Positions 8,699 to 21,167 of a stretch of DNA of 64,000 nucleotides are shown one piece after another. The position numbers and the translations under genes are program-made. This DNA comes from Candidatus Pantoea edessiphila (GTDB lineage: Bacteria; Pseudomonadota; Gammaproteobacteria; Enterobacterales; Enterobacteriaceae), in contig NZ_PDKT01000002.1 of NCBI RefSeq assembly GCF_002933315.1, positions 62,001-126,000 on the forward strand. The letters run 5' to 3'. Position 1 is the first letter of the stretch. Every line of letters begins with the position of its first letter. Below the pieces are notes generated by a model that was not told the origin of the DNA, did no database searches, and was given only the letters and a program-made list of their open reading frames with translations.

Positions 8699-11503
8699 AT
8701 GATTGATTACAAATCTACTTTAAATTTACCCAAAACAAGTTTTCCCATGAAAGGTAATCTTGTAAATAATGAACCAGAAATTTTAAAACATTGGTATGAT
8801 GATAATATCTATGAAATAGTTAGGAAAGCTAAAAAAGGAAAAAAATTTTTTGTTTTGCATGACGGACCTCCTTATGCTAATGGCCAAATTCATATTGGTC
8901 ATTCTGTTAATAAAATTTTAAAAGATATTATTATCAAATCTAAAGGTATGTCGGGTTATGATGCTCCATATATACCTGGATGGGATTGCCATGGTTTACC
9001 TATTGAACATAAAATTGAACAAATGGTTGGTAAGCCAGGAGAAAAAATAAGTTATTCAGATTTTCGTAAATTATGTCGTCAGTTTGCGCAAGAACAAGTT
9101 GAACAACAAAAAATCGATTTTACTCGTTTAGGTATATTAGGGAATTGGAATAATCCTTATTTAACAATGGATTTCATAACAGAAGCTAATATTATCCGAA
9201 CACTAGGTAAAATTGTGAATAATGGATATTTATATAAAGGTGAAAAACCGGTTTATTGGTGTATAGATTGTCGTTCATCATTAGCAGAAGCTGAAGTTGA
9301 GTACTGTGATAAAATTTCTCCTTCTATAGATGTTATTTTTAAGTGTGTTAATTCTGATATAATTTGTAATATATTTAATGTATCACAGAAAGTAAATTCT
9401 GTTGGCTTAGTTATTTGGACTACAACTCCTTGGACCATTCCATCAAACTGTGCAATATCATTGCATCCAGAATTTTATTATCAATTGATTAAAATTAACG
9501 ATTTATTTTTAATTTTTGCTAAAGATCTAGTAGAAAGTTCCTTAAAACGCATTGGAATAAATAATTGGACTGTATTAGGTGAATGTAAGGGTAAAGAACT
9601 TGAATTAAAAGAATTTCAACATCCTATTTTCAATACTTATTCTCCAGTAGTATTAAGCGAACATGTTAAATTGGATACAGGCACTGGTGCAGTGCATATT
9701 GCATCAAGCCATGGTTTAGATGACTATTCTATTTGTCAGAAATATGGAATTAATAACATAAATTTAATTAGTCCAGAAGGATTATATTTATCAGGTATAC
9801 ATCCTCTATTAGATAATGTTAATATTTTTGAAGGAAATAATATTGTCATTGATCTACTGAAAAACAAAAATGCACTATTAAGCACAAGAAACTTATTACA
9901 TAATTATCCTTATTGTTGGAGACATAAAACTCCTATTATTTTTCAAACTACACCTCAATGGTTCATAAATATGAATCATAAAAAACTTCGCACAAGATCT
10001 TTAAAACATATTAAAAATGTAAAATGGATTCCAAGTTGGGGTCAATCATGTATGGAATCTATGATATTAAATCGTCCAGACTGGTGTATATCACGTCAGC
10101 GAATTTGGGGTGTACCTATACCTTTATTTATACATAAAAAAACTGAACAATTACATCCAGATACTTCAAATATAATAGATAAAGTTGCAAATCTTGTTGA
10201 AAAACATGGAATTCAAATATGGTGGGATTTAGATCAAAATAATTTTATACAAGAAGCTGATGATTACTTTAAAGTAACTGATACTCTTGATGTATGGTTT
10301 GATTCAGGTTCTACTATCTTTACTGTTGTTGGAACACGTTCAGATTTTAAAAACAAACAACCTGATATGTATCTAGAAGGTTTAGATCAGTATCGTGGTT
10401 GGTTTATGTCTTCATTGGTTGTTTCTACTGCTATAAGTAATGAATCTCCTTATCGACAAGTACTAACACAATGCTTTACTGTAGATGGTAATGGACGTAA
10501 GATGTCAAAATCAATTGGTAATGTAGTTTCTCCAAAAAGTGTAATAAAAAAATTTGGTGCTGATATTTTAAGATTATGGGTGGCATCAACTGATTATAAA
10601 ACTGAAATGACAATTTCTGATGCTATTTTAAAATATTCAGCTGATTCTTATAGAAAAATTCGAAATACTGTTCGTTTTTTGTTAGCTAATTTACATGATT
10701 TTGATCCAAACGTAAATTTAGTTAAACCAGATAATATGTTGATATTAGATAAATGGATAGTTGGTCGTGCTCAAGCAACACAGAAAGACATTATTGGTTT
10801 TTACGAAAAATATAATTTTCATAACGTTATAAAGCGTTTAGTTTATTTTTGTTCTATAGAATTAAGCTCTTTTTATCTTGATATAATTAAAGATAGACAG
10901 TATACCATGAAAGAAAATAGTTTTGCCCGTCGAAGTTGTCAAACAGCTTTATGGCATATTATAGAGGCATTAGTTAGATGGATTGCCCCAGTTTTGTCTT
11001 TTACAGCTGATGAAATTTGGAAGCATTTGTCAGGTAATCGTACAAAATATGTATTTACTGAAGAATGGTATATAAACCTTTTCGGTTTGTCAAAAAATGA
11101 TATTTTAGATGATAATTACTGGAATGATCTGATTAATATAAAAAGTGAAGTTAATAAAGTAATAGAAAAAGCAAGAAAAAATAATATCATTGGTAGTTCT
11201 TTAGAAGCAAATATTAATTTGTACGTAGGATCAGAATTATCTAAGAAACTAGCAATTTTAGGAAATGAACTAAAATTTGTATTTTTAATATCTAGTGTTC
11301 AAATTTTAAATTATAAAAATGCTAGTAACAACTTATATCAAAGTGAAATATTCGAAGATCTAAAAATAGAATTGCATAAAGTAAAAGGCAAAAAATGTCC
11401 TAGATGTTGGCATTATAATGATGAAAATAGCATGAATAATAGTATTTGTAATCGTTGTTATATTAATATATTTGGAAAAGGTGAGGAGCGTAAATTTGTA
11501 TAA
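8699..11503 (+). CDS. ileS: Isoleucyl-tRNA synthetase
   Basis: Class I synthetase charging tRNA-Ile, 934 residues (E. coli 938). The HIGH motif is at residues 65-68 ([11 protein letters not shown]) and KMSKS at about 601-605. The editing domain contains the WTTTPWT segment. The C-terminal zinc site has cysteines at about 900, 903, 917 and 920 (CPRCW, CNRC). Its stop overlaps the lspA start by one base (TAATG), indicating coupled translation. Confidence 0.97.
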   Translation: MIDYKSTLNLPKTSFPMKGNLVNNEPEILKHWYDDNIYEIVRKAKKGKKFFVLHDGPPYANGQIHIGHSVNKILKDIIIKSKGMSGYDAPYIPGWDCHGLPIEHKIEQMVGKPGEKISYSDFRKLCRQFAQEQVEQQKIDFTRLGILGNWNNPYLTMDFITEANIIRTLGKIVNNGYLYKGEKPVYWCIDCRSSLAEAEVEYCDKISPSIDVIFKCVNSDIICNIFNVSQKVNSVGLVIWTTTPWTIPSNCAISLHPEFYYQLIKINDLFLIFAKDLVESSLKRIGINNWTVLGECKGKELELKEFQHPIFNTYSPVVLSEHVKLDTGTGAVHIASSHGLDDYSICQKYGINNINLISPEGLYLSGIHPLLDNVNIFEGNNIVIDLLKNKNALLSTRNLLHNYPYCWRHKTPIIFQTTPQWFINMNHKKLRTRSLKHIKNVKWIPSWGQSCMESMILNRPDWCISRQRIWGVPIPLFIHKKTEQLHPDTSNIIDKVANLVEKHGIQIWWDLDQNNFIQEADDYFKVTDTLDVWFDSGSTIFTVVGTRSDFKNKQPDMYLEGLDQYRGWFMSSLVVSTAISNESPYRQVLTQCFTVDGNGRKMSKSIGNVVSPKSVIKKFGADILRLWVASTDYKTEMTISDAILKYSADSYRKIRNTVRFLLANLHDFDPNVNLVKPDNMLILDKWIVGRAQATQKDIIGFYEKYNFHNVIKRLVYFCSIELSSFYLDIIKDRQYTMKENSFARRSCQTALWHIIEALVRWIAPVLSFTADEIWKHLSGNRTKYVFTEEWYINLFGLSKNDILDDNYWNDLINIKSEVNKVIEKARKNNIIGSSLEANINLYVGSELSKKLAILGNELKFVFLISSVQILNYKNASNNLYQSEIFEDLKIELHKVKGKKCPRCWHYNDENSMNNSICNRCYINIFGKGEERKFV

Positions 11504-11979
11504 TGAATAAACCTATTAAATTAACCAACTTACTATGGTTATGGTTAGTTCTTATAGTGATTATTATAGATATTTATAGTAAAAAAGAAATAATGCATAA
11601 TATGTGTTTATATGAAACACGTCAATTAACATCTTTTTTAAATATGTTTTATTGCCATAATTATGGCATTGCATTTAGTTTTTTAGCTGATGGTAAAAAT
11701 TGGCAACGATTGCTTTTTATAAGCATTTCTATTATCGTTAGTATATTTTTATTAATTTCAATATCTTATAATAATTCCAATAGCATGATTTCTGTTGCAT
11801 ATGCATTAATTATGGGAGGTGCATTAAGTAACTCAATTGATAGATTTTATAATGGTTTTATAGTTGATTTTATCGACTTGCACGTTAAAAATTTGCATTT
11901 TGCTACATTTAATATTGCAGATTGTAGTATATTTATTGGTGTAATATTATTAATGATAAAGAATTTTAATTATCAATGA
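11503..11979 (+). CDS. lspA: Lipoprotein signal peptidase (signal peptidase II)
   Basis: Inner-membrane aspartyl protease that removes signal peptides from lipid-modified prolipoproteins. It has 158 residues (E. coli 164), with four hydrophobic segments. The catalytic aspartates lie in NSIDRFYNG (D113) and FNIADCS (D140). Keeping it implies that some lipoproteins are still made. The ATG overlaps the ileS stop by one base. fkpB, which follows in E. coli, is missing. Confidence 0.95.
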   Translation: MNKPIKLTNLLWLWLVLIVIIIDIYSKKEIMHNMCLYETRQLTSFLNMFYCHNYGIAFSFLADGKNWQRLLFISISIIVSIFLLISISYNNSNSMISVAYALIMGGALSNSIDRFYNGFIVDFIDLHVKNLHFATFNIADCSIFIGVILLMIKNFNYQ

Positions 11980-12041
11980 GCATGAAACTTTAATTATTTT
12001 AGCACATCAATTTTAAATTCAAACTGGAGTATACAATTGCA

Positions 12042-12962
12042 ATGCAAATTATACTAGCTAATCCTCGTGGTTTTTGTGCGGGAGTGAAGAGAGCAATAAG
12101 TATTGTTGAAAGTGCTTTAGAAAAGTATGGTGCTCCAATATATATATATAATGAAATAGTACATAATAGTTACATAGTTAATAGTTTACGTAAGATTGGT
12201 GCAATTTTTATTAAAAATATTAATGAAGTACCTAATAACGCAGTTTTAATATTCTCTGCACATGGCGTATCAGAAGCAATTAGAGAAAAAGCTAAAAAAC
12301 GTAATTTCAAAATTCTGCTAGATGCAACATGTCCTTTAGTAACAAAAATTCACAAAGAAGTCAAAAAAGCTAGTCGTAATAATATAGAAGCTATTCTAAT
12401 TGGTCATGCCAATCATCCAGAAGTAGAAGGTACTTTAGGACAATATGATAATCAAGATGGTGGTATTTATTTAATAAATTCACATCATGATATTTCTCAT
12501 CTAAAATTAAAAAATGAAAAGAAAATTAATTTTATGACACAAAGCACTTTATCAATTGATGATACTTCCAATATTATAAATAAATTACGTCAACGTTTTC
12601 CATTAATTACAGGTCCTCGTAAAGAAGATATTTGTTATGCTACTACTAATAGACAAGAAGCAGTGAAAATTCTAGCATACTATACGGAATTAATATTGGT
12701 TGTTGGTTCAATAAATTCATCTAATGCTAATAGACTAGTTGAAGTAGTAGAAAATTTAGGCAAATCAGCTAAATTGATTGATTCAGCTAAAAATATTCAA
12801 AAGAGTTGGTTAGAAAATATTAATTATATTGGTGTTACTGCTAGTGCTTCAGCACCAGAATATTTGGTAAATGGAGTGATAGAATACTTAATAAAATTAG
12901 GTGGTACTAATGTTACAGAACTCATAGGAAAAAAAGAAAAAATTACATTTCATCTACCATAA
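12042..12962 (+). CDS. ispH: 4-hydroxy-3-methylbut-2-enyl diphosphate reductase
   Basis: Last enzyme of the MEP isoprenoid pathway, giving IPP and DMAPP. It has 306 residues (E. coli 316). The three [4Fe-4S] cysteines are C12 (RGFCAGV), C97 (DATCPL) and C198 ([10 protein letters not shown]). Isoprenoids are needed for undecaprenyl phosphate in murein synthesis and for quinones. Two AT-only inverted repeats follow the gene. Confidence 0.96.
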   Translation: MQIILANPRGFCAGVKRAISIVESALEKYGAPIYIYNEIVHNSYIVNSLRKIGAIFIKNINEVPNNAVLIFSAHGVSEAIREKAKKRNFKILLDATCPLVTKIHKEVKKASRNNIEAILIGHANHPEVEGTLGQYDNQDGGIYLINSHHDISHLKLKNEKKINFMTQSTLSIDDTSNIINKLRQRFPLITGPRKEDICYATTNRQEAVKILAYYTELILVVGSINSSNANRLVEVVENLGKSAKLIDSAKNIQKSWLENINYIGVTASASAPEYLVNGVIEYLIKLGGTNVTELIGKKEKITFHLP

Positions 12963-13003
12963 TAATTTATTTTTTAGTTCCAATAAGAATAAGTAATAAG
13001 GTT

Positions 13004-13060
13004 TTATTTTAATTAATTAAAATAATTCAATAAATATAATATTTTAATATTTATTGAATT
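13004..13060. repeat. Two adjacent AT-only inverted repeats after ispH
   Basis: A perfect 22-base palindrome (13004-13025) touches a hairpin with 14-base arms (13024-13037 and 13047-13060) and a 9-base loop. Together they fill the middle of the 140-base ispH-dapB gap. In such an AT-rich genome they may serve as transcript 3' ends for ispH; this is inferred from position only. The E. coli rihC gene between these two is absent. Confidence 0.55.
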
Positions 13061-13102
13061 TAGATACACTGTATTTTTATAGTAATTTTAAAAGGTATTA
13101 TT

Positions 13103-13891
13103 ATGGATAATATTAGAGTTGCTATTACAGGACCTAAAGGACGCATGGGAAAAAATCTAATTCTTGCAGCTAAACAGGAAAATATTAGTATAGGTGGCAT
13201 TTTAGTAAAACCAGGATCTTTAACAGTTGACTGTAATGAAATTGATATAAAAGTAACGGATAATATATATAATATAATTGATAACTTCGATGTATTAATT
13301 GATTTTACCAATCCAAAATCTACTCTAAAATATCTAGATATATGTCGCATATATAAAAAATCTATGGTTATTGGTACGACAGGTTTTGACCAAACAGAAA
13401 ATAAATTAATTGATATTGCATCAAAGGAAATTGCAATAATTTTATCTCCTAATTTTAGTATAGGGATGAATGTTATTTTAAAATTATTAGAAAAAACTAC
13501 TAAAATAATAGGAAATAATTCAGATATTGAAATTATCGAAGCGCATCATCGTAATAAAATTGATGCTCCTTCAGGTTCAGCTTTAAATATGGGTAAAGTA
13601 ATAGCTAATGTAATGAATTGGCAATTTGACCAACATGTAGTATATAATCGTCATGGTAGTATTAGTAAACGCAAAAATCAGTCAATTGGTTTTTCTACAA
13701 TAAGAGCTGGAGATATTATCGGTGAACATACAGCAATATTTGCGAATATGTATGAACGGATAGAAATCACACATAAAGTTAACAATCGCATGAATTTTGC
13801 ATTAGGTGCAATTAAAGCAACAAAATGGTTAAAAAATAAACAATCTGGTCTTTTTAATATGTGGGATGTACTTGGCTTGTCAAGCTTATAA
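13103..13891 (+). CDS. dapB: 4-hydroxy-tetrahydrodipicolinate reductase
   Basis: NAD(P)H-dependent step of the DAP/lysine pathway, feeding both lysine and the murein cross-link residue meso-DAP used by MurE in this window. It has 262 residues (E. coli 273). The nucleotide-binding loop GPKGRMG is at residues 8-14, and the catalytic pair is H148 and K152 in EAHHRNKIDAPSGS. The shortening is in the N-terminal half. Confidence 0.96.
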   Translation: MDNIRVAITGPKGRMGKNLILAAKQENISIGGILVKPGSLTVDCNEIDIKVTDNIYNIIDNFDVLIDFTNPKSTLKYLDICRIYKKSMVIGTTGFDQTENKLIDIASKEIAIILSPNFSIGMNVILKLLEKTTKIIGNNSDIEIIEAHHRNKIDAPSGSALNMGKVIANVMNWQFDQHVVYNRHGSISKRKNQSIGFSTIRAGDIIGEHTAIFANMYERIEITHKVNNRMNFALGAIKATKWLKNKQSGLFNMWDVLGLSSL

Positions 13892-14088
13892 ATTTATTTT
13901 TAATATCTTAAATACAAATAGCAACTTTATCTTGATTAATATCTTTTAGAAAATCCATTATTAATAAATAATATCTGTATACTTCTGTCTTTTTTATCAA
14001 AAAATAACATTTATAGAAAATTAAAAATAATTAATATAGCATTATTTTTAATATAGTTAGTTTGTTCATCTTTTAATTTATGATCTTG

Positions 14089-14102
14089 AGGAGGATATTT
14101 TG
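14089..14102 (+). promoter_or_regulatory. Strong ribosome-binding site and TTG start of carA
   Basis: AGGAGG at 14089-14094 is five bases from the TTG at 14100. No ATG lies nearby in frame. The TTG ATT AAG TCA GCG start equals the UUG start recalled for E. coli carA, so the strong Shine-Dalgarno sequence decides the start. Confidence 0.8.
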
Positions 14103-15257
14103 ATTAAGTCAGCGCTTTTAGTATTAGAAGACGGTACCCAATTTTACGGTCGTGCTATTGGTGCTATAGGTTCAGCAGTTGGAGAAATTGTATTTAATAC
14201 ATCAATAACTGGTTATCAAGAAATACTTACTGATCCTTCTTATTTTCTTCAAATTATTGTTTTAACATATCCGCATATTGGTAATGTAGGTACTAATATT
14301 GAAGATGAGGAATCAAGTATAGTATATGCTAAAGGTTTAGTGATACGTCATTTATCACTATTAGCTAGTAATTTTCGTAATAAAGAGAGCCTATCAAAAT
14401 ATTTAAAACGTAATAATATTGTAGCTATTTCGGATGTTGATACTAGAAAATTAACTCGTATATTGCGTGAGAAAGGTATTCAAAAAGGATGTATAACTAC
14501 TGATAGCAGTCTAAATGTGTCAATAGCTCTGCAAAAAGCTAAAAGTATTATAAATGTAGAAGATACAGATCTATTACAAAAAATTACTACAAGTAATGTT
14601 TATAAATGGACACAAGGAACTTGGAAAATAAACAAAAAATTTACATCACAAAAACAATTAATGAGTGCACCGTATAATGTAGTTGTTTATGATTATGGTG
14701 TTAAACGTAATATTTTACGTATTTTAGTTGATAAAGGGTGTCGTGTAACAGTAGTGCCAGCACAAACTCCTGCTAGAGAAGTAATAAAAATGAAACCGGA
14801 TGGAATTTTTTTATCTAATGGTCCTGGTAATCCTGAATCATATAAATATGCTATTAATTACATTAAATATTTTTTACAGATAGAAATTCCAATGTTCGGT
14901 ATTTGTCTCGGTCATCAACTTCTAGCATTAGCTAACAATGCAAAAATAATAAAAATGAAAACAGGTCATCATGGTAGCAATCATCCAGTTAAAGATATTC
15001 GTAGTAATAAAATTATTATAACTGCACAAAACCATTGTTTTACAATTGACAAAGAAAGTTTACCTATTAACTTACGTATAACTCATATTTCACTTTTTGA
15101 TAACACAATACAAGGCATTCATATTATTAATAAACCAGCGTTTAGTTTTCAGGGTCATCCAGAAGCAAGCCCAGGACCATTTGATGCTATGTTATTATTT
15201 GATCATTTTATTGAATTGATTGATCAATTCCGTTTAAAAAAAATAATCTGGAGTTAA
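14100..15257 (+). CDS. carA: Carbamoyl-phosphate synthase, small (glutaminase) subunit
   Basis: Hydrolyses glutamine and channels ammonia to CarB for carbamoyl phosphate, precursor of arginine and pyrimidines. It has 385 residues (E. coli 382). The class I amidotransferase triad is present: C269 in [10 protein letters not shown], with H353 and E355 in [10 protein letters not shown]. Translation starts at TTG behind AGGAGG. carB follows after 2 bases. The 208 bases upstream hold no recognisable ARG boxes, so the E. coli ArgR control seems lost. Confidence 0.97.
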   Translation: MIKSALLVLEDGTQFYGRAIGAIGSAVGEIVFNTSITGYQEILTDPSYFLQIIVLTYPHIGNVGTNIEDEESSIVYAKGLVIRHLSLLASNFRNKESLSKYLKRNNIVAISDVDTRKLTRILREKGIQKGCITTDSSLNVSIALQKAKSIINVEDTDLLQKITTSNVYKWTQGTWKINKKFTSQKQLMSAPYNVVVYDYGVKRNILRILVDKGCRVTVVPAQTPAREVIKMKPDGIFLSNGPGNPESYKYAINYIKYFLQIEIPMFGICLGHQLLALANNAKIIKMKTGHHGSNHPVKDIRSNKIIITAQNHCFTIDKESLPINLRITHISLFDNTIQGIHIINKPAFSFQGHPEASPGPFDAMLLFDHFIELIDQFRLKKIIWS

Positions 15258-15259
15258 TA

Positions 15260-18200
15260 ATGCCGAAGCGTACAGATATAAAATCTATTTTAATTCTTGG
15301 TGCAGGTCCTATTGTCATTGGACAAGCCTGTGAATTTGATTATTCTGGTGTACAAGCTTGTAAGGCTCTAAAAACAGAAGGTTATCGCATTATTTTAGTT
15401 AACTCTAATCCAGCAACTATTATGACAGATCCAGATATCGCTGATATCACTTATATTGAGCCAATACATTGGAAAATAATAAAAAAAATCATTGAAAAAG
15501 AAAAACCAAATGCATTACTACCAACTATGGGAGGACAAACTGCACTAACTTGTGCATTAGAACTAGATCGTAAAGGAATACTTTTAAAATATAATGTAAC
15601 TATGATTGGCGCTAACGCTGAAAGTATTGATAAAGCAGAAAATCGTCAGCGTTTTGACAAAATAATGCATAGTATTGGACTAGAAACTGCTCGTTCAGGT
15701 ATTGCAAAAACAGTTAAAGAAGCATTGGCTATTGCTGAATATATTGGATTTCCCTGTATTATTCGTCCATCTTTCACTATGGGTGGTAGTGGTGGTGGTG
15801 TAGCATATAACTGTGATGAATTTACAGAAATGTGCAAGCAAGGTTTTGATATTTCACCTACTAATGAATTGTTAATCGATGAATCATTAATTGGTTGGAA
15901 AGAATATGAAATGGAGGTCTTGCGCGACAAAAATGATAATTGCATAATAGTTTGTTCAATAGAAAATTTTGATGCTATGGGTATTCATACGGGTGATTCT
16001 ATTACAGTTGCACCAGCTCAAACATTGACAGATAAGGAATATCAAATTATGCGTAATGCTTCAATAGCAGTATTACGCTCAATAGGAGTAGAAACAGGTG
16101 GTTCTAATGTACAGTTTGCTATTAACCAAAAAAATGGACGTTTAATAATTATTGAAATGAATCCACGTGTATCACGTTCATCAGCTTTAGCTTCAAAAGC
16201 GACTGGTTTTCCTATTGCAAAAGTAGCTGCTAAATTAGCAGTAGGTTATACTCTTGATGAACTAAAAAACGATATTACTGGAGACATAATACCTGCTTCA
16301 TTTGAACCTTCTGTTGATTATGTTATTACTAAAATACCACGTTTTAATTTTGAAAAATTTCCTGATGCAAATAATATTTTGACTACACAAATGAAATCTG
16401 TTGGTGAAGTAATGGCTATTGGTCGTACTTTTCAAGAATCACTACAAAAAGCCTTACGTAGTTTAGAAGTTGGAGTCAATGGATTAGATAATAAATTAAA
16501 TGGTGATAAAAATTTAAAAGATATTAAAAACCTACTTAAAAATGCCAGTTCAGATAGAATTTGGTATATTGCTGATGCATTTCGGTTAGGTATGTCCGTT
16601 TATAGTGTATTTAAATTAACACATATTGACAAGTGGTTTTTAGTTCAAATTAAAGAATTAGTAAATATAGAAAAAACAATAATTTTCAAAGGCATGAGTG
16701 GTTTGAATAAATCATTTTTATATTTTTTAAAACGCAAAGGTTTTTCTGATGTAAGGTTAGCACAATTAACTGGAGTAAAAGAAAACGATATTCGTCAGCT
16801 TAGAATATTATATAATCTACATCCAGTATATAAAAGAATTGATACTTGTGCTGCTGAATTTAATACTAATACTGCGTATATGTATTCAACATATGAAGAA
16901 GAATGTGAATCAAATCCAAACCAAAATAATAAAAAAATAATAATAATAGGAGGAGGACCAAATCGCATAGGACAAGGTATTGAATTTGATTACTGTTGTG
17001 TTCATGCTTCACTTGCATTACGTGAAAATGGTTATGAAACTATTATGGTTAACTGTAATCCAGAAACAGTTTCAACTGATTATGATATTTCTAATCGTCT
17101 TTATTTTGAACCGATTACATTAGAGGATATATTAGAAATAGTACGTATAGAACAACCAAAAGGCGTCATTATACAGTATGGAGGTCAAACGCCGTTAAAA
17201 TTGGCAAATTTACTAGAAAAAAATGGAATACCTATTATAGGTACAAGTACAGATTCTATTGATTGCGCTGAAAATCGTGATCGTTTTCAACAATTAGTAA
17301 AAAAATTAAATCTAAAACAACCAGATAATGCCATTGTTGTGACTTTAGAACAAGCAATAGATAAATCTATAACAATTGGCTATCCTTTGTTAATACGTCC
17401 TTCATATGTATTAGGTGGAAGTGCTATGGAAATTATCTATGAAGAATCAGATCTTAAACGCTATTTCCAAACATCTTCATGTATATCAAAAGATAATCCT
17501 ATATTAATTGATCATTTTATTGAAGATGCTATTGAAGTAGATGTTGATGCTATTTTTGACGGCAAGGATTTATTAATTGGGGGAATTATGGAGCACATAG
17601 AACAAGCAGGAGTGCATTCTGGTGATTCTGCATGTTCATTGCCAGCTTACAGTCTAGATGTTGATATTCAAAATATAATACGTCAACAGATTAAAAAATT
17701 AGCTATTGAGTTAAAAATTTGTGGTCTAATGAATATTCAATTTGCAATTAAAAATAAAGAAGTATATTTAATTGAAATTAATCCAAGAGCCTCTCGTACT
17801 ATTCCATTTGTATCTAAAGCTATCGGTATTCCACTGGCAAAGGTTGCAGCACTCGTAATGATAGGTAAAACATTATCTGAACAAAAAATGACTGAAGAAA
17901 TTATTCCAAATTATTTTTCAGTAAAAGAAGTCGTTCTACCATTTATTAAATTTCAGGGATCCGATCCAATTCTTGGTCCAGAGATGCGTTCAACTGGTGA
18001 AGTAATGGGTATCGGTAGAAATTTTGAAGAAGCTTTTGCAAAAGCTATGTTAAGTGCTCAATGTAATGTTAAAAAAGAAGGAAGAGCATTACTATCAGTT
18101 AGAAAAAATGATAAAAAACGTATTGTCGATCTTGCAATTAAATTACAAAATTTTGGATTTAAACTAGATGCTACTTATGGTACAGCATTAGAGTTAAAAA

Positions 18201-18490
18201 AAGCAGGTATTGATGTTCGTTTAGTAAAAAAAGTACATGAAAAAGGTTACCCAAATATTCAAAATCTTTTAAATAATGGAGAATACACTTATATTTTAAA
18301 TACTTCTTCTGGTCGTCAATCTATTGAGGATTCTAGAGTAATTAGAAAAAGTGCAATTAAGTATAACGTATATTATAATACTACTTTAAATGGAAGTTTT
18401 GCTACATTATTGGCATTAAATTCTAACCCTACAGAAAGAATAATTTCTATTCAAGAATTACATTACCAATTAAATAATAAAATTAATTAA
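15260..18490 (+). CDS. carB: Carbamoyl-phosphate synthase, large subunit
   Basis: Makes carbamoyl phosphate from bicarbonate, ammonia from CarA, and two ATP. It has 1076 residues (E. coli 1073). It has two homologous ATP-grasp halves, each opening with a nucleotide-binding glycine loop ([19 protein letters not shown] near residue 12 and [17 protein letters not shown] near 565). Each also has an [18 protein letters not shown]-type segment. The C-terminal allosteric domain is present though diverged. All domains look complete. Confidence 0.98.
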   Translation: MPKRTDIKSILILGAGPIVIGQACEFDYSGVQACKALKTEGYRIILVNSNPATIMTDPDIADITYIEPIHWKIIKKIIEKEKPNALLPTMGGQTALTCALELDRKGILLKYNVTMIGANAESIDKAENRQRFDKIMHSIGLETARSGIAKTVKEALAIAEYIGFPCIIRPSFTMGGSGGGVAYNCDEFTEMCKQGFDISPTNELLIDESLIGWKEYEMEVLRDKNDNCIIVCSIENFDAMGIHTGDSITVAPAQTLTDKEYQIMRNASIAVLRSIGVETGGSNVQFAINQKNGRLIIIEMNPRVSRSSALASKATGFPIAKVAAKLAVGYTLDELKNDITGDIIPASFEPSVDYVITKIPRFNFEKFPDANNILTTQMKSVGEVMAIGRTFQESLQKALRSLEVGVNGLDNKLNGDKNLKDIKNLLKNASSDRIWYIADAFRLGMSVYSVFKLTHIDKWFLVQIKELVNIEKTIIFKGMSGLNKSFLYFLKRKGFSDVRLAQLTGVKENDIRQLRILYNLHPVYKRIDTCAAEFNTNTAYMYSTYEEECESNPNQNNKKIIIIGGGPNRIGQGIEFDYCCVHASLALRENGYETIMVNCNPETVSTDYDISNRLYFEPITLEDILEIVRIEQPKGVIIQYGGQTPLKLANLLEKNGIPIIGTSTDSIDCAENRDRFQQLVKKLNLKQPDNAIVVTLEQAIDKSITIGYPLLIRPSYVLGGSAMEIIYEESDLKRYFQTSSCISKDNPILIDHFIEDAIEVDVDAIFDGKDLLIGGIMEHIEQAGVHSGDSACSLPAYSLDVDIQNIIRQQIKKLAIELKICGLMNIQFAIKNKEVYLIEINPRASRTIPFVSKAIGIPLAKVAALVMIGKTLSEQKMTEEIIPNYFSVKEVVLPFIKFQGSDPILGPEMRSTGEVMGIGRNFEEAFAKAMLSAQCNVKKEGRALLSVRKNDKKRIVDLAIKLQNFGFKLDATYGTALELKKAGIDVRLVKKVHEKGYPNIQNLLNNGEYTYILNTSSGRQSIEDSRVIRKSAIKYNVYYNTTLNGSFATLLALNSNPTERIISIQELHYQLNNKIN

Positions 18491-18544
18491 TTGTTAACCA
18501 AAGTATATTTTTAATATAATTTATTAATTATATAGGAAAAAAAA

Positions 18545-19024
18545 TTGATAAGTATAATTGCGTCATTTGAAAATAATCATTTTATAGGATTAAATAACGA
18601 TATGCTTTGGAACCTTCCTATAGATTTAGCTTGGTTTAAAAAAAATACTATTAATAAACCTATTATTATGGGTAGACTTACCTTTGAATCAATTGGTCGT
18701 GCCTTACCAAAAAGGCTGAATATTGTGGTTAGCAGAAATTTTATTAAATACAAAAATATAATTTGTGTAAAATCTTTAGAAACAGCAATTGAAATAACTG
18801 ATAAATATAATGAAATAATGATAATAGGTGGTGCAAGTATATATGAACAAACAATCAATTATGCTGATTTGCTTTATTTAACTCATGTTCATACTAGTAT
18901 TAATGGTGATAAAAAATTTCCATACTATAATCCTTACGATTGGAAAATAATATTCAATGTTTTTCATGATATTGATAAAGAAAATATATATAGCTGTAAT
19001 TTTAAAATTTTACGTCGTAAATAG
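18545..19024 (+). CDS. folA: Dihydrofolate reductase
   Basis: NADPH-dependent reduction of dihydrofolate to tetrahydrofolate. It has 159 residues (as in E. coli), with catalytic D27 in LPIDLAWFK, GRLTFESIGR and the NADPH loop IIGGASIYEQ. The start is a TTG at 18545 with AGGA at 18534-18537; E. coli uses ATG here. It lies 54 bases after carB and converges on apaH. Confidence 0.94.
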   Translation: MISIIASFENNHFIGLNNDMLWNLPIDLAWFKKNTINKPIIMGRLTFESIGRALPKRLNIVVSRNFIKYKNIICVKSLETAIEITDKYNEIMIIGGASIYEQTINYADLLYLTHVHTSINGDKKFPYYNPYDWKIIFNVFHDIDKENIYSCNFKILRRK

Positions 19025-19096
19025 CATAAAAGCTAATTATCTAAGTTAGATAAAATATTTTAAATAAATTAATTACTGATAACCTTATTATGTTGC

Positions 19097-19912
19097 TTAA
19101 GAGATTAGTTTATTTATTCTAAAGTATTTTTTTTCTTCCCAATGTAAAAGAGTTAACATGCCTCCCCAACAACAACCTGTATCTAATCCAATAATTTTCT
19201 TTGGAGTACTTTTTCCTTTTAATGCAGACCAGTGACCAAAAACTATTGTATAATCATTTGTTATTTTATTTTTAATATTAAACCATGGCTGTAAAGACAT
19301 ATTGTTGATTTCCATAATATTTTTAGAAAACATTTCTAATTGACCATTATTAAAACAATATCGCATTCTTGTTAATACATTAGCAATGAAACGCATTCTA
19401 GCTAATCCACTGAGTTTTTCATGCCAATTATTAGGCATATTGCCGTACATTGAATTAAGAAATAATGGATACATATCACTAGAAAGTATTTGTTCTATTT
19501 CATATGCACACTTTTTTGCTGTTTTTAAATCCCATTGTGGGCTAATTCCAGCATGTGACATAATTATTTTTTTCTGTTCATCAATTTGTATTAATGGTTT
19601 ATAACGTAACCATTCGATTAGTTCATCAATATCTTTAGCTTTTAAAAGATTTTTTAATTGATCTTTAGGTTTATCTTTATTTATTCCTGCATGAATAGAC
19701 AAAAGATTTAAATCATGATTTCCCAGCACTAATCTAACACATCTATCAATGGATTTAATATAACGTAATACATCTAATGAATTTGGTCCACGTGCTACTA
19801 AATCACCTGTTAGCCATAAAGTATCTTTTTTCAGATCAAAATTCACTTCTTTCAACAATATACGTAATTCTTTGTAACAGCCGTGAATATCACCAATTAG
19901 ATATGTACTCAT
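19097..19912 (-). CDS. apaH: Bis(5'-nucleosyl)-tetraphosphatase, symmetrical
   Basis: Hydrolyses Ap4A to two ADP. It has 271 residues (E. coli 280), with the metallophosphatase motifs GDIHGCYKE near residue 7, [10 protein letters not shown] near 36 and GNHD near 64. Last gene of the surA-pdxA-rsmA-apaG-apaH run, 53 bases after apaG. Its retention suggests that damage-nucleotide or RNA-cap control still matters. Confidence 0.95.
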   Translation of the reverse strand: MSTYLIGDIHGCYKELRILLKEVNFDLKKDTLWLTGDLVARGPNSLDVLRYIKSIDRCVRLVLGNHDLNLLSIHAGINKDKPKDQLKNLLKAKDIDELIEWLRYKPLIQIDEQKKIIMSHAGISPQWDLKTAKKCAYEIEQILSSDMYPLFLNSMYGNMPNNWHEKLSGLARMRFIANVLTRMRYCFNNGQLEMFSKNIMEINNMSLQPWFNIKNKITNDYTIVFGHWSALKGKSTPKKIIGLDTGCCWGGMLTLLHWEEKKYFRINKLIS

Positions 19913-19965
19913 AAATTTTTATATCCAATTAAAAATTACTTATAGTTAATGGATTAAAACTTATA

Positions 19966-20343
19966 TCAATGAATATGTGTTTTAATTGCAACTCTAAACA
20001 CTGGAACTTCTACATTAAATTCATCACCTATTTCATTTACCATTACATAATACCCTTGCATAGTTCCTATTGGTGTTTCAAGTACTATACCACTAGTATA
20101 ATGCAATTCACCTCCTGATGCTATATAAGGTTTTGTACCTGATACACCTTCGCCATGAATTTCTATTTCACGACCATTACCATCAGTAATTAACCAATAG
20201 CGCTTAAGTATTTGTACAGAAGACTTACTCATGTTTCGAATCATTATCATATAAGTGAAAACATAACGAGATTTTTCTGGGTAAGATTGAGATTTTACAT
20301 ATAAGCTTTGGACTTGAACAAATACCCGAGTTAATTTACTCAT
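19966..20343 (-). CDS. apaG: ApaG domain protein
   Basis: Protein of 125 residues (same length as E. coli ApaG) with a fibronectin-type fold in known relatives and no established enzymatic role. The conserved glycine-rich HGEGVSGTKPYIASGGE and YTSGIVLETPIGTMQGYY segments are intact. It sits in its usual place between rsmA (20 bases upstream) and apaH. Confidence 0.94.
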   Translation of the reverse strand: MSKLTRVFVQVQSLYVKSQSYPEKSRYVFTYMIMIRNMSKSSVQILKRYWLITDGNGREIEIHGEGVSGTKPYIASGGELHYTSGIVLETPIGTMQGYYVMVNEIGDEFNVEVPVFRVAIKTHIH

Positions 20344-20363
20344 AATTTACTCCTGCATCTTTT

Positions 20364-21167
20364 TTAATTACTTTCTAACCAATTAGCTAGATTACAATAT
20401 TGTGCAACTGAAATGTTTTCTGCACGCAAATTAGGATCAATGGATAGTTTTTTCATAATATTAGCAGGAATTACTTTATTTAAACTATTATTCAATGTCT
20501 TACGACGCTGATTAAATGCTATAGTAGTAATAAAATTTAACGATTTTATATTCCTTACCGAATATAATAGATGTTTATAAGGAATTAAACGAACTAGCAT
20601 AGAATTAACTTTAGGCGAGGGTATGAAACATCTAGGATGAATTTCTAATATCGGGATAATTTTACAGTAGTATTGCATCATTACACTAAGACGACCATAT
20701 GTTTTGCTTCCAGGACTACAAGCCATTCTGTCAACAACTTCTTTTTGTAAAGTGAAATGCATATCTTTAATTAAATGAATATATTTAAACAGATTGAATA
20801 TTAGAGTAGTGGAAATGTTATAAGGTAAGTTCCCAAATAAACGAAGTAATTTTCTTTTTTCTGAAGCTAATTTTTCGAAATTAAATGTCAGAACATTTTG
20901 TTGAAAAACAACTAACCTAGAACCGAAAGTAATATTTTCTTGTAGTTTTTTTGCAAGTTGCTGATCTAATTCAATAACAATTAATTCATTAATATAATTA
21001 CAGATATTTTTTGTTAAAGCACCTAAACCAGGTCCAATTTCTATTAATAATTGATCTTTTTTAGGGTGAATTGCAGATGTTATTTTATTAATAATATCAT
21101 GATCATTTAAAAAATGTTGTCCAAAGCGTTTCCGAACATAATGACCTTGATAGATAAAACTATTCAT
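20364..21167 (-). CDS. rsmA: 16S rRNA dimethyladenosine transferase
   Basis: SAM-dependent enzyme that dimethylates two adjacent adenosines near the 3' end of 16S rRNA (formerly ksgA). It has 267 residues (E. coli 273), with [10 protein letters not shown] at the N-terminus, SAM loop [10 protein letters not shown] and catalytic [10 protein letters not shown]. Its start overlaps the pdxA end by 8 bases, so translation is probably coupled. Confidence 0.96.
   Translation of the reverse strand: MNSFIYQGHYVRKRFGQHFLNDHDIINKITSAIHPKKDQLLIEIGPGLGALTKNICNYINELIVIELDQQLAKKLQENITFGSRLVVFQQNVLTFNFEKLASEKRKLLRLFGNLPYNISTTLIFNLFKYIHLIKDMHFTLQKEVVDRMACSPGSKTYGRLSVMMQYYCKIIPILEIHPRCFIPSPKVNSMLVRLIPYKHLLYSVRNIKSLNFITTIAFNQRRKTLNNSLNKVIPANIMKKLSIDPNLRAENISVAQYCNLANWLESN

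Noticed and set aside
13892-14099. ARG boxes or a pyrimidine-responsive element before carA
   Set aside because: No sequence close to the ArgR box pair was found; only AT-rich DNA and the strong Shine-Dalgarno sequence.
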